Shown piece by piece: positions 33,779 through 43,551 of a stretch of DNA of 64,000 nt. Below the pieces are notes generated by a model, which was given only the letters and a program-made list of their open reading frames with translations, was not told where the DNA came from and did not search any database. Location of the stretch: assembly GCF_000013025.1 (NCBI RefSeq), contig NC_008358.1:1550001-1614000 (forward strand), written 5' to 3'. A program made the position numbers and the translations under genes. Position 1 is the first letter of the stretch, and every line of letters begins with the position of its first letter. Source of the stretch: Hyphomonas neptunium ATCC 15444 (GTDB taxonomy: Bacteria; Pseudomonadota; Alphaproteobacteria; Caulobacterales; Hyphomonadaceae).

Positions 33779-34548
33779 TCGCTCTTCGTGTCTAGCAGGC
33801 CCTGCTGTCGTTCGGTGAAGGCCTTGCCTTTCGTGTTGCAATCCTGCGCATAGTGGTTGTCGATCAGTGGGGTTGGGCGTGCGAGCCGCTCGAGCGCGGC
33901 CACATTGTCGAACCGGACATGAGCGCCTTCGACACTCACCCCTTTGTCCGAAAGCTTGGAGAAGGCCCGGGAAAGGTTTTCTGGTGTCATGCCAAGAAGG
34001 GCGGCCAGGACGCGCTTCTCGTGCGGCAAAACGATTGTGTTCTTTTCACCCTGACGGACACGCTGGGTGAGCAGATAGTTGGCGAGCCGCTCGGTTGAGT
34101 CCCGCAGCTTGTGGTTCTTGATGGAGCGCACCAGCCCGCGATAGCAGCCGGCAAGTTCTTCTGACACGGCAAACCCGAAAGTGGCGTCCTCTTTCATCGA
34201 CCGCCGCAGGGAATCGCCCGGCACCATCAGGATTTCGGAACGCTCCAGCGTGACAGCGCTCATGAGTGAATCCGACTCAAGCACGACCGCCGCCAGGATA
34301 AATGTTGAAACCGGCCGCAGAATCGCGAGCGTTGTGTCCTTCGATTTCCAGCCAGCGCCCAGTTCGACTGCGCCTTCCAGCAGGATGTAAAGGAAATCGA
34401 CGGGATCTCCTTCCATCAGAAGCGTCGTATTGGCCGGAAAACGCTGGAGAAAAGCCCCGGTCATCGCTCTTGCGAAGGTCGGATCATCGGCCTGCTTGAA
34501 GAAGGAGATGTTTCTTACGCGCTCTGCATCTGCGCTTCGAATGGTCAT
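33775..34548 (-). CDS. Crp/Fnr-family regulator, Dnr-like without Fe-S cysteines
   Basis: 257 residues. The sensor barrel shows TTLLMEGDPVDFLYILLEGA, and the HTH shows HEKRVLAALLGMTPENLSRA; the E-x-x-S-R core in the recognition helix predicts binding to TTGAT-N4-ATCAA. Three such boxes occur in this cluster. The N-terminal cysteines of Fnr are absent (only two Cys, at about 133 and near the end), so oxygen is not read by a 4Fe-4S cluster; a heme/NO mode like Dnr or NnrR is likely. The C-terminal tail past the HTH is longer than usual. Divergent from narK with a box in between. Confidence 0.85.
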   Translation of the reverse strand: MTIRSADAERVRNISFFKQADDPTFARAMTGAFLQRFPANTTLLMEGDPVDFLYILLEGAVELGAGWKSKDTTLAILRPVSTFILAAVVLESDSLMSAVTLERSEILMVPGDSLRRSMKEDATFGFAVSEELAGCYRGLVRSIKNHKLRDSTERLANYLLTQRVRQGEKNTIVLPHEKRVLAALLGMTPENLSRAFSKLSDKGVSVEGAHVRFDNVAALERLARPTPLIDNHYAQDCNTKGKAFTERQQGLLDTKSD

Positions 34549-34852
34549 ATCGTCCTCCTGAACCGCCGGGTGACTTTCGCGGCGTTGCTGCTTGCAGATC
34601 GGGTCTGACGGGGTGCTGTGTTTTTTTGACCCTGATGGTGAGCTTGATAAAAGTCAAGGCAGCTGATGACGACTTTCCGTGTCCCATTCGGCGCAGATCA
34701 GGCCTTGGGCATGGCTTCGTCAGGCGGGCTCAGATTGATTTCAAGCCAGGCGCAAAAGCGGACATCCGCCAAGAAAGCGCTTCACAATTATCAAGGCACA
34801 GGCGCCCCACTGCTGACACCTCTGGACCCCGAACACGAGACGCGGGGGCCAT
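34549..34852. other. Divergent promoter region fnr/dnr - narK
   Basis: 304 bases without a gene. Contains the Fnr-type box at 34644 and a run of T near 34620. Two small plus-strand frames here have poor composition and are not reported. The narK leader would be up to 200 bases. Confidence 0.6.
34644..34657. promoter_or_regulatory. Fnr/Dnr-type box between the regulator gene and narK
   Basis: TTGAT-AAAA-GTCAA, one mismatch from consensus, 96 bases from the regulator start and 196 from narK. It could activate narKGHJI and allow autoregulation of the divergent Dnr-like gene. Confidence 0.7.
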
Positions 34853-37588
34853 ATGCCACTTTCCACTCCAACGCCCGCAAAAGGCGCCGGGCGCGCCCTG
34901 GGCCTGACGACATTTGCTTTTACGGCCTGTTTTGCCGTGTGGACGATCTTTGCCATTCTCGGCTTGCAGATTCAGAAGGAACTCGGGCTCTCCGAGACTC
35001 AATTCGGACTGCTCGTGGGCACTCCGATCCTGACCGGATCCCTTTCCCGGCTGTTCCTTGGAATATGGGCTGACCAGTTCGGCGGCCGAATTGTCAATCT
35101 CGCCGTAATGCTGCTGTCAGCGCTGGCGACCTGGCTTTTGACATTCGCAACGACCTATCCGGAGTTTCTCCTGGCGGCGTTGGGAATAGGCATTGCGGGC
35201 GGATCTTTCTCCGTCTCGATCACCTATGTCTCGAAATTCTTCCCACCGGAAAAGCAGGGGTCTGCTCTTGGGATCGTCGGCGCCGGCAATGTAGGCGCAG
35301 CGGTCACGAAATTTGCGGCGCCCATCGTCATGGCCTCGATGGGCTGGAAGGGTGTCGCCAATGTCTGGGCGATCGCGCTCGTGCTTGTGGCGCTCGTCTT
35401 CTTCTTCCTGACGTCTGACGATCCTGAGCTCGCCGAGCGCCGCCGCACGGGCGCAAAGCCACGCAGTTTTGCCTCCCAGTTCGAGCCGCTCCGCAATATC
35501 CAGGTCTGGCGCTTCTCGCTTTATTACTTCTTCGTGTTCGGCGCGTTCGTTGCGCTGGCGCTCTGGCTCCCGCGCTATCTGATCGGCGTTTATGGCTTCG
35601 ATGTGAAGACAGCCGGTATGTTGGCAGCGGCCTATTCGATCCCGGCTTCCATTTTCCGGATTTATGGCGGGCACCTCTCCGACAGGGTCGGCGCGCGGAC
35701 CGTTATGTACTGGACATTCCTCGTCTCAGTCGTGGTTACCTTTTTCCTGTCTTACCCGCCGACTTCCTATGTCGTCGATGGCGTGCGCGGGCCAATCAGC
35801 TTCCGGCTTGCCACAGGTCCGGTCGCCTTTGTGATCGCGATCTTCGTGCTCGGCTTCTTCATGAGCCTCGGCAAGGCAGCGGTCTACAAGCACATCCCGG
35901 TCTATTATCCCAAGGACGTCGGCGCTGTCGGTGGTCTGGTCGGGCTGATGGGCGGGCTCGGTGGCTTCGTCCTTCCGATACTGTTTGGTGTACTGAATGA
36001 CCTGACCGGCATCTGGACGAGCTGCTTCATGCTGCTGTTCCTGATCGTATCGGCTTCGCTGATCTGGATGCACCTTGCTATCCGGCACATGGAGCGCGAA
36101 GCGGCCGGCGCAACGCTCGATTCCCTGCCGCAACTGCCGGAGATGCAGCCCATTCATGGAGAGCGCGAAGCCCGGGCGCTGGCGCCTAAGCTCATCGAGG
36201 ACTGGCGCCCGGAAGAGCCCCAGTTCTGGGAGGAGACCGGCAAGAAGATTGCCAGCCGCAATCTCTGGCTCTCGATCCCAGCCCTGTTCCTGTCCTTCGC
36301 TGTCTGGATGGTGTGGTCGGTAGTTGTCGCCAAACTGCCGCAAATCGGATTTGCCTACACGACAGACCAGCTTTTCTGGCTCGCTGCATTGCCCGGCCTG
36401 TCGGGGGCCACGCTGAGGATTTTCTATAGCTTCATGGTGCCGGTGTTCGGCGGACGGCTGTGGACGACGCTGACGACCTGGTCCCTCATGCTCCCCGCGC
36501 TCGGGATCGGTTTTGCCGTTCAGAACCCCGAAACGCCCTATTGGATCATGCTTGTGCTCGCATTGCTGTGCGGCTTCGGCGGCGGGAACTTCGCATCGTC
36601 GATGTCAAATATCGGCTTCTTCTATCCTAAGCGTGAGAAGGGAAATGCGCTCGCCATGAATGCCGGGCTCGGCAATCTGGGGGTCAGCGCGATGCAGTTT
36701 CTCGTGCCTCTTGTCATTACTGTCGGCGTGTTTGGCTTTCTCGGCGGGCAGCCACAGGCAACAGAGGAGGGGGGAGAACTCTTCCTCCAGAATGCCGGAT
36801 TTATCTGGGTACCCCTCATTATAGCCAGCGCCTTTGCCGCCTGGTTCGGAATGAATGACCTGTCCAGCGCCAAGGCATCCTTCTCAGATCAGGCCGTTAT
36901 TTTCAAACGCCGGCACAACTGGATCATGTGCTGGCTCTACACGGGAACGTTCGGCTCTTTCATCGGCTTTTCTGCGGCCTTTCCGCTGCTGACGAAAACG
37001 CAGTTTCCGGAAATCAACGTTCTGCAGATTGCCTTCCTCGGCCCCCTGGTCGGCGCATTGTCCCGCTCCTTCACCGGATGGATCGCCGACCGGTTTGGCG
37101 GCGCACGGGTCACGCTCGCGGTCTTTGTCCTGATGATGGTGGGTACAGTCGGGGTCCTCTACTTCCTTGCCAACAAGGACGCACCGGGAGCTTTCATAGG
37201 GTTCTTCGTCTCCTTCATCGTCCTTTTCTTTGCAACGGGGGTCGGAAATGCCTCGACCTTCCAGATGATCCCAGCGATCATGCGCAAGGAGATTGACCGG
37301 CTGGAGCCGCAGATGAGTGGAGCCGACCGTCTGCGCCAGGCCGAAAAGGAAAGCGCCGCCATCACTGGCTTTACCAGCGCCATCGCTGCGTACGGAGCTT
37401 TCTTCATCCCGAAGAGCTTCGGTATGTCGCTTGCCGCCTCTGGCAGCGCCGCACCTGCGCTCTACGGGTTCCTCGCCTTCTATGTCTCCTGCCTTCTCGT
37501 CACCTGGTTCGTCTATGCGCGCCCCGGCGGTCTCCTCTTCGATGTGGAAAACCGCAAGCGCTCCGGACCTGCAACAGCCGCTGCCTAA
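34853..37588 (+). CDS. narK: Fused NarK1-NarK2 nitrate/nitrite transporter
   Basis: 911 residues, two major-facilitator proteins in one chain. Half 1 (about 1-420): GRALGLTTFAFTACFAVWTI, GTPILTGSLSRLFLGIWADQ and FGGRIVN, the NarK1 (nitrate/proton symporter) type. Half 2 (about 460-895): SRNLWLSIPALFLSFAVWMV, then GGGNFASSMSNIGFFYP and NAGLGNLGVSAMQFLVP, the nitrate signature of NarK2 (nitrate/nitrite antiporter). Such fusions are known in Paracoccus and relatives, where both halves are used. narG follows after 15 bases. Confidence 0.92.
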   Translation: MPLSTPTPAKGAGRALGLTTFAFTACFAVWTIFAILGLQIQKELGLSETQFGLLVGTPILTGSLSRLFLGIWADQFGGRIVNLAVMLLSALATWLLTFATTYPEFLLAALGIGIAGGSFSVSITYVSKFFPPEKQGSALGIVGAGNVGAAVTKFAAPIVMASMGWKGVANVWAIALVLVALVFFFLTSDDPELAERRRTGAKPRSFASQFEPLRNIQVWRFSLYYFFVFGAFVALALWLPRYLIGVYGFDVKTAGMLAAAYSIPASIFRIYGGHLSDRVGARTVMYWTFLVSVVVTFFLSYPPTSYVVDGVRGPISFRLATGPVAFVIAIFVLGFFMSLGKAAVYKHIPVYYPKDVGAVGGLVGLMGGLGGFVLPILFGVLNDLTGIWTSCFMLLFLIVSASLIWMHLAIRHMEREAAGATLDSLPQLPEMQPIHGEREARALAPKLIEDWRPEEPQFWEETGKKIASRNLWLSIPALFLSFAVWMVWSVVVAKLPQIGFAYTTDQLFWLAALPGLSGATLRIFYSFMVPVFGGRLWTTLTTWSLMLPALGIGFAVQNPETPYWIMLVLALLCGFGGGNFASSMSNIGFFYPKREKGNALAMNAGLGNLGVSAMQFLVPLVITVGVFGFLGGQPQATEEGGELFLQNAGFIWVPLIIASAFAAWFGMNDLSSAKASFSDQAVIFKRRHNWIMCWLYTGTFGSFIGFSAAFPLLTKTQFPEINVLQIAFLGPLVGALSRSFTGWIADRFGGARVTLAVFVLMMVGTVGVLYFLANKDAPGAFIGFFVSFIVLFFATGVGNASTFQMIPAIMRKEIDRLEPQMSGADRLRQAEKESAAITGFTSAIAAYGAFFIPKSFGMSLAASGSAAPALYGFLAFYVSCLLVTWFVYARPGGLLFDVENRKRSGPATAAA

Positions 37589-37603
37589 AAAGGAACCTTT
37601 TCC

Positions 37604-40600
37604 ATGAGCCATACACTCGACAGACTGACTTTCTTCCGGCGGCAGACTGAGACCTTTTCCGGCGGACACGGCGTTCTCAATGATGAGGACCGTACTTGGG
37701 AAGAGGCGTACCGGAACCGCTGGCGCCACGACAAGATCGTGCGCTCAACGCACGGCGTGAACTGCACCGGCTCGTGCTCCTGGAAGATTTATGTCAAAGG
37801 CGGCATCGTTACCTGGGAGACCCAGCAGACTGATTATCCCCGGACGCGAGACGATCTGCCAAACCATGAACCGCGGGGATGCTCGAGGGGCGCAAGCTAC
37901 AGCTGGTATCTCTATTCAGCTAACCGGGTTAAATATCCGCTGATCCGGGCCCGGCTTCTGAAAGCCTGGCGGCAAGCCCGCAAGACTATGCAGCCCGTGG
38001 CGGCCTGGAAATCCATTCAGGATGATCCGGCCAAGCGCGCAGACTATGTGACGCGCCGCGGCATGGGCGGGTTCGTCCGGGCCCGCTGGGATGAGGTGAA
38101 TGAAATCATTGCCGCAGCCAACGCGCACACGGTCAAGCAATGGGGCCCGGACCGCGTGTTCGGCTTCTCGCCCATTCCGGCGATGTCGATGGTTTCGTAC
38201 GCAGCCGGTGCGCGCTATCTCCAGCTCATCGGCGGGGTGACTGGCTCCTTCTATGACTGGTATTGCGACCTGCCCCCTGCGAGCCCGCAGACCTGGGGCG
38301 AGCAGACCGACGTTGCCGAAAGCGCTGACTGGTACAATTCCAATTTCCTGATCCTTTGGGGCTCGAATGTGCCCCAGACGCGCACGCCGGATGCGCACTT
38401 TTACACCGAAGCCCGCTATAAGGGCGTCAAATCAGTCGTGATCTGCCCGGATTATTCGGAAGCTTCTAAATTCTCCGACCTCTGGCTCGCGGCCAAGCAG
38501 GGCACCGATGCAGCGCTCGGGATGGCTTTCGGTCACGTCATTCTGACGGAATATCACCGTGACCGAGAAGTCCCGTATTTCCGTGACTATGTGCGCCAGT
38601 ACACCGACCTGCCGCTGCTCGTTCGCCTCGTGCCGCAGGAAGACGGCTATGTGCCCGAGCGCCTTTTGCGCGCCTCCGATTTCGACAAGTCCCTTGGCGA
38701 GGACGCCAATCCAGACTGGAAGACCGTTGCGATCGACGAGACAACCGGCAAGGTCGTGGTGCCGAACGGCTCTATCGGGTTCCGTTGGGGCGACAAGGGC
38801 AAATGGAACCTCGAGGAGAGGGAAAGCGGCGGAGCTGACACGAAGCTCCGGCTCGGCCTGAAGGGGGCCGAGGACGAGGTGGCCAAGGTCCGCTTCCCGT
38901 ATTTCGCCAATACCGCCTCGAACGGCTTTGCCTCCACAGATCATCCGAGTGTCCTGACGCGCAATGTCCCCGTCAGAAGGATGAAACTCGCAGACGGCAC
39001 AGAGACACTGGTCGCCTGTGTCTATGACCTCCTGATGGCTAATTATGGCGTCGATCAGGGCTATGGCGGCGAGCATCTCGCCAGTTCCTATGATGACATG
39101 GAGCCCTACACGCCGGCCTGGGCTGAGGCCATCACCACTGTGCCACGCGCGAACATCATTGCCACGGCCCGTGGTTTTGCCACCAACGCAGAGAAGACCA
39201 GGGGTAAGTCGATGATCATCATCGGCGCAGGGATGAACCACTGGTACCATATGGACATGAACTACCGCGCGGTGATGAACATGCTCATCCTGTGCGGGTG
39301 CATCGGACAGTCCGGCGGCGGCTGGTCCCATTATGTGGGGCAAGAGAAGCTCCGTCCCCAGACGGGGTGGGCGCCGCTTGCCTTTGCGACCGACTGGGTA
39401 CGTCCGCCGCGCCAGCAGAATTCGACTTCCTTTTTCTATGCGCATACAGATCAGTGGCGTTATGAAACGGTTCCGGTCGATGAGATCCTGTCTCCAACCG
39501 CCGAAGCGGGTGACTGGGCGGGTAGCTTCATCGACTATAATGCCAAGGCCGAGCGTATGGGCTGGTTGCCATCGGCCCCGGCGCTGAAGACCAACCCTCT
39601 GGAAGTGGCCGCGAAGGCCAAGGCCGCCGGGCAGGAGCCGAAGGACTATGTCGCCGCGGCGCTCAAATCCGGTGAGTTGGAAATGTCCTGCATGGACCCG
39701 GACGATCCGCATAACTGGCCGCGCAACATGTTTGTCTGGCGCTCCAACCTGCTTGGCTCTTCCGGCAAGGGGCACGAATATTTCCTCAAGCACCTGCTCG
39801 GCACCGATCATGGCATCCAGGGCAAGGATCTTGGCGAAATGGGCCATGACAAGCCGCGCGATGTGGCCTGGCATGACCAGGCGCCGCGCGGAAAGCTCGA
39901 CCTGCTCGTTTGCATCGATTTCCGCATGTCCACCACAGCGGTCTATTCCGACATCGTTCTGCCGACGGCCACATGGTATGAAAAGAATGATCTCAATACC
40001 TCCGACATGCACCCCTTCATCCACCCGCTGGGAGCTGCGGTGGACCCGGCATGGGAAAGCCGCACTGATTGGGAAATCTTCAAAGGGCTCGCCAAAACCT
40101 TCTCCGAGGTGGCCCCTGAAGTGCTTGGCGTCGAGACCGATGTCGTCCTCTTCCCGATCCAGCATGACAGCCCTGGCGAAATGGCGCAGACCCATGGCGT
40201 CAAGGACTGGTACAAGAGGGAATGCGAACCAATCCCGGGCAAGACCATGCCTACGGTTGTCGCTGTTGAGCGCGACTATAGCCAGATCTATGCGAAGTTT
40301 ACGTCGCTCGGCCCGCTCATGGACAAGCTCGGCAATGGCGGCAAGGGGATGGCCTGGAATACTCAGCATGAGGTCGAGAAGCTTGCCTCGCTGAACGGCA
40401 CGGTGCTTGACGAAACCGTCGCTAAGGGCCGTCCAAAGATCGTGACGGACATCGACGCCTGCGAGACCATCCTGATGCTCGCGCCGGAGACGAATGGAGA
40501 AGTGGCGGTCAAAGCGTGGGAAGCACTGGAAGTGCAGACCGGGCGCGAGCACACACACCTCGCAAGGCCGAAGGAGGACGAGAAGATCCGCTTCCGCGAC

Positions 40601-41338
40601 ATCGTCGCCCAGCCGCGCAAGATCATCACCTCGCCAATCTGGTCAGGGATCGAAAGCGAGCATGTGAGCTACAATGCCGGTTACACAAACGTCCACGAAC
40701 TGATTCCATGGCGCACGCTGACCGGACGTCAGCAGCTCTACCAGGATCATGACTGGATGCGGGCGTTTGGTGAGACGCTGGTGGTCTACAAGCCGCCGGT
40801 CGACCTGAAGACGCTGCACGTGAAGGGCGACAAGCCAAACGGCAATCCCGAGATCACGCTCAACTTCATCACGCCCCACCAGAAATGGGGCATCCACTCG
40901 ACCTATACTGACAACCTCCTGATGCTGACGCTGAACCGCGGCGGGCCGGTCGTCTGGGTGTCCGAGACCGACGCGAAGCGTGCCGGGATCATCGACAATG
41001 ACTGGGTCGAGGTCTTCAACGCAAACGGCGCTCTGACAGCCCGGGCGGTTGTCTCCCAGCGGATCCGTGAAGGAACGATGTTCATGTATCATGCGCAGGA
41101 GAAAATCGTGAACACGCCGGGTTCGGAGATAACTGGCAAGCGGGGCGGTATCCACAATTCCGTCACCCGCGCAATTCTCAAACCCACACACATGATTGGC
41201 GGCTACGCACAGCTTGCCTATGGCTTCAACTATTACGGCACGGTCGGATCGAACCGGGACGAGTTCATCATTCTGAGGAAGATGAACAAGGTCGACTGGC
41301 TCGATACCCCCGCCGCTCAAAAGGAGGGCGTACAATGA
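37604..41338 (+). CDS. narG: Respiratory nitrate reductase alpha subunit
   Basis: 1244 residues, the Mo-bisMGD catalytic subunit that reduces nitrate on the cytoplasmic face. The N-terminal FS0 cluster is H-x3-C-x3-C (HGVNCTGSCSWK) with a further Cys in EPRGCSRGASYS. The Asp ligand region is YCDLPPASPQTWGEQTDVAE. GRQQLYQDHDWMRAFGE and GYTNVHELIPWRTLTG close the enzyme as usual. AAGGA precedes the ATG. No twin-arginine signal, as expected for NarG. The end overlaps narH by 4 bases. Confidence 0.97.
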   Translation: MSHTLDRLTFFRRQTETFSGGHGVLNDEDRTWEEAYRNRWRHDKIVRSTHGVNCTGSCSWKIYVKGGIVTWETQQTDYPRTRDDLPNHEPRGCSRGASYSWYLYSANRVKYPLIRARLLKAWRQARKTMQPVAAWKSIQDDPAKRADYVTRRGMGGFVRARWDEVNEIIAAANAHTVKQWGPDRVFGFSPIPAMSMVSYAAGARYLQLIGGVTGSFYDWYCDLPPASPQTWGEQTDVAESADWYNSNFLILWGSNVPQTRTPDAHFYTEARYKGVKSVVICPDYSEASKFSDLWLAAKQGTDAALGMAFGHVILTEYHRDREVPYFRDYVRQYTDLPLLVRLVPQEDGYVPERLLRASDFDKSLGEDANPDWKTVAIDETTGKVVVPNGSIGFRWGDKGKWNLEERESGGADTKLRLGLKGAEDEVAKVRFPYFANTASNGFASTDHPSVLTRNVPVRRMKLADGTETLVACVYDLLMANYGVDQGYGGEHLASSYDDMEPYTPAWAEAITTVPRANIIATARGFATNAEKTRGKSMIIIGAGMNHWYHMDMNYRAVMNMLILCGCIGQSGGGWSHYVGQEKLRPQTGWAPLAFATDWVRPPRQQNSTSFFYAHTDQWRYETVPVDEILSPTAEAGDWAGSFIDYNAKAERMGWLPSAPALKTNPLEVAAKAKAAGQEPKDYVAAALKSGELEMSCMDPDDPHNWPRNMFVWRSNLLGSSGKGHEYFLKHLLGTDHGIQGKDLGEMGHDKPRDVAWHDQAPRGKLDLLVCIDFRMSTTAVYSDIVLPTATWYEKNDLNTSDMHPFIHPLGAAVDPAWESRTDWEIFKGLAKTFSEVAPEVLGVETDVVLFPIQHDSPGEMAQTHGVKDWYKRECEPIPGKTMPTVVAVERDYSQIYAKFTSLGPLMDKLGNGGKGMAWNTQHEVEKLASLNGTVLDETVAKGRPKIVTDIDACETILMLAPETNGEVAVKAWEALEVQTGREHTHLARPKEDEKIRFRDIVAQPRKIITSPIWSGIESEHVSYNAGYTNVHELIPWRTLTGRQQLYQDHDWMRAFGETLVVYKPPVDLKTLHVKGDKPNGNPEITLNFITPHQKWGIHSTYTDNLLMLTLNRGGPVVWVSETDAKRAGIIDNDWVEVFNANGALTARAVVSQRIREGTMFMYHAQEKIVNTPGSEITGKRGGIHNSVTRAILKPTHMIGGYAQLAYGFNYYGTVGSNRDEFIILRKMNKVDWLDTPAAQKEGVQ

Positions 41339-42864
41339 AAATCCGTGCACAAATCGGTATGGTCCTGAACCTCGACAAATGTATTGGTTGCCATACCTGC
41401 TCAGTGACCTGCAAGAATGTCTGGACCAGCCGGGAGGGCGTTGAATACGCGTGGTTCAACAATGTCGAAACCAAGCCGGGCATCGGGTATCCGAAGGATT
41501 GGGAAAACCAGAAGCGCTGGAATGGTGGCTGGCGGCGCAAGAAGAATGGCCGCATAGAACCCAGAATGGGCGCCAAATGGCGCATTCTGGCGAAGATCTT
41601 CGCCAATCCGGACCTGCCCGAGATCGACGACTATTATGAGCCGTTCGATTTCGACTATGCCCACCTTCAGACCGCGCCGGAGATGAAAGCGTTTCCGACC
41701 GCGCGGCCACGTTCAAAGATTACCGGCGAGCGGATGGAAAAGATCGAATGGGGTCCGAACTGGGAGGAAATCCTTGGCGGGGAATTCGAGCACCGTAGCG
41801 CAGACTATAATTTCGAAGGCGTCGAGAAGGCGATTTATGGCGCCTTTGAAGAAACCTTCATGATGTACCTGCCGCGCCTGTGCGAGCATTGCCTCAACCC
41901 GACTTGCGTTGCGGCGTGCCCGTCAGGCGCGATCTATAAGCGCGAGGAAGACGGCATCGTCCTGATTGATCAGGACAAGTGCCGCGGCTGGCGGATGTGC
42001 GTCTCGGCCTGCCCGTACAAGAAAGTCTATTACAATTGGGAGAGCGGGAAGTCGGAAAAATGCACCTTCTGCTATCCGCGTATGGAAGTCGGCCAGCCGA
42101 CGGTCTGCTCTGAAACCTGTGTGGGTCGCATTCGCTATCTTGGCGTCCTCCTCTATGACGCCGACCGGATAGAAGCAGCCGCCAGCACCCCCAATGAGCA
42201 GGATCTCTATCAGGCGCAGCTTGACGTGTTTCTTGACCCGAATGACCCGAAAGTGATTGAGCAAGCCCGCGCTGACGGTGTACCAGAAGCCTGGATCAAG
42301 GCGGCTCAGGCGAGCCCGGTCTACAAGATGGCCATGGAATGGAAGGTCGCCTTTCCGCTGCACCCGGAATACCGGACCCTCCCCATGGTCTGGTATGTGC
42401 CACCGCTCTCTCCGATCCAGTCGGCAGTCGCAGCCGGGGCCCTCGAGACCGATGCGGAAATGCCGGACGTCGCCTCGATGCGCATTCCGGTGCGCTACCT
42501 TGCCAATCTGCTGACCGCCGGCAAGGAGGAGCCCGTTGTTGTGGCGCTCGAACGGATGATGGCAATGCGCAAGTATATGCGCGCCAAGACCGTGGAGGGC
42601 GTGATCGACCATCCGACGGCGGAACGCGTCGGTCTGACAGCCCGTCAGATTGACGAGATGTATCGCTACATGGCGATCGCCAATTATGAGGACCGCTTCG
42701 TTATTCCGACGACACACCGCGAAACAAGCGAAGATGCTTACGGCCTTCGGGGGGATTGTGGCTTTACATTCGGCAATGATTGCTCAGGCGGGCGCACCGA
42801 ACTCGGTCTGTTCGGTAAGGACAAGCGTCCGCGTGCCAAAACCAAAACACCTATGGAGATGTGA
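41335..42864 (+). CDS. narH: Respiratory nitrate reductase beta subunit
   Basis: 509 residues, the iron-sulfur wire between NarI hemes and NarG. All four cysteine groups are present: LDKCIGCHTCSVTCKN; CEHCLNPTCVAACPSGA; KCRGWRMCVSACPYKK, where Trp replaces one Cys to give the 3Fe-4S cluster; and CTFCYPRMEVGQPTVCSETC. Length matches family (about 510). Begins within the narG stop and is followed by narJ after three bases. Confidence 0.97.
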   Translation: MKIRAQIGMVLNLDKCIGCHTCSVTCKNVWTSREGVEYAWFNNVETKPGIGYPKDWENQKRWNGGWRRKKNGRIEPRMGAKWRILAKIFANPDLPEIDDYYEPFDFDYAHLQTAPEMKAFPTARPRSKITGERMEKIEWGPNWEEILGGEFEHRSADYNFEGVEKAIYGAFEETFMMYLPRLCEHCLNPTCVAACPSGAIYKREEDGIVLIDQDKCRGWRMCVSACPYKKVYYNWESGKSEKCTFCYPRMEVGQPTVCSETCVGRIRYLGVLLYDADRIEAAASTPNEQDLYQAQLDVFLDPNDPKVIEQARADGVPEAWIKAAQASPVYKMAMEWKVAFPLHPEYRTLPMVWYVPPLSPIQSAVAAGALETDAEMPDVASMRIPVRYLANLLTAGKEEPVVVALERMMAMRKYMRAKTVEGVIDHPTAERVGLTARQIDEMYRYMAIANYEDRFVIPTTHRETSEDAYGLRGDCGFTFGNDCSGGRTELGLFGKDKRPRAKTKTPMEM

Positions 42865-42867
42865 ACG

Positions 42868-43551
42868 ATGGCCATGACCTATCGGGCGCTTTCGCGCCTA
42901 TTGTCGTATCCCGAACCGCAACTTCAGACCGAAGCGAGCCTTTGTGTGGAAATTGTCCGGAAAGAGGGGCTTGTGCCTGACCGAATTGTCAGTGCGCTCG
43001 GCAAACTTGCCGGGCATATCGAGGACAGTGAACTCTATGAGGCTCAGGCAGCCTATGTCGAACTGTTCGACCGGACCCGGAGCGTGTCGCTTCACCTGTA
43101 TGAACATGTTCATGGCGAAAGCCGGGAGCGGGGACCGGCCATGGTCGGACTTGTTGAGCTCTATCGGGCTCATGGTCTCGAAATGGAGGTCAGCGACCTT
43201 CCAGATTATCTGCCTGTCTTTCTCGAGTTCCTCTCTATCCTTCCTGATGCAGAGGCAGCATCCCTGATCGGCGAGGCAGCACATGTACTTGAAGCGATCG
43301 CGGAACGTCTGAAGAAGCGGCAGAGCCCCTACCGGGCAGTCTTTTCCGCTTTGATAGAGATTTCGGACCGCCCGGCCGATCGTGCCGCCGTGGCTGATCT
43401 GCTCGCGATTCAGGATGATGATCCTAACGACCTCGACGCTATTGATAAGGCCTGGGAAGAAGAGGCTGTCACATTCGGTCCTGAAACGGAGAGTGATGGC
43501 TGCCCGAAGGCTCAGGCCATGCTCAACACGATGCAGGGCACGCGGCAATGA
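42868..43551 (+). CDS. narJ: Nitrate reductase molybdenum cofactor assembly chaperone
   Basis: 227 residues of the TorD-like NarJ family. LSRLLSYPEPQLQTE, ELFDRTRSVSLHLYEHVHGE, RGPAMVGLVELYRAHGLEM and LPDYLPVFLEFLSIL are the conserved stretches. It holds apo-NarGH for cofactor insertion and is not part of the final enzyme. Its stop overlaps the next gene, which is not narI but a porin, by 4 bases. Confidence 0.92.
   Translation: MAMTYRALSRLLSYPEPQLQTEASLCVEIVRKEGLVPDRIVSALGKLAGHIEDSELYEAQAAYVELFDRTRSVSLHLYEHVHGESRERGPAMVGLVELYRAHGLEMEVSDLPDYLPVFLEFLSILPDAEAASLIGEAAHVLEAIAERLKKRQSPYRAVFSALIEISDRPADRAAVADLLAIQDDDPNDLDAIDKAWEEEAVTFGPETESDGCPKAQAMLNTMQGTRQ

Noticed and set aside
33775-34548. Naming the Crp/Fnr protein fnr with a 4Fe-4S cluster
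   Set aside because: The N-terminal cysteine set is absent; only the DNA-binding motif matches.
38432-40558. 708-codon open frame opposite narG
   Set aside because: Antisense shadow of a GC-rich, clearly coding narG; His/Arg-rich composition with no domain.
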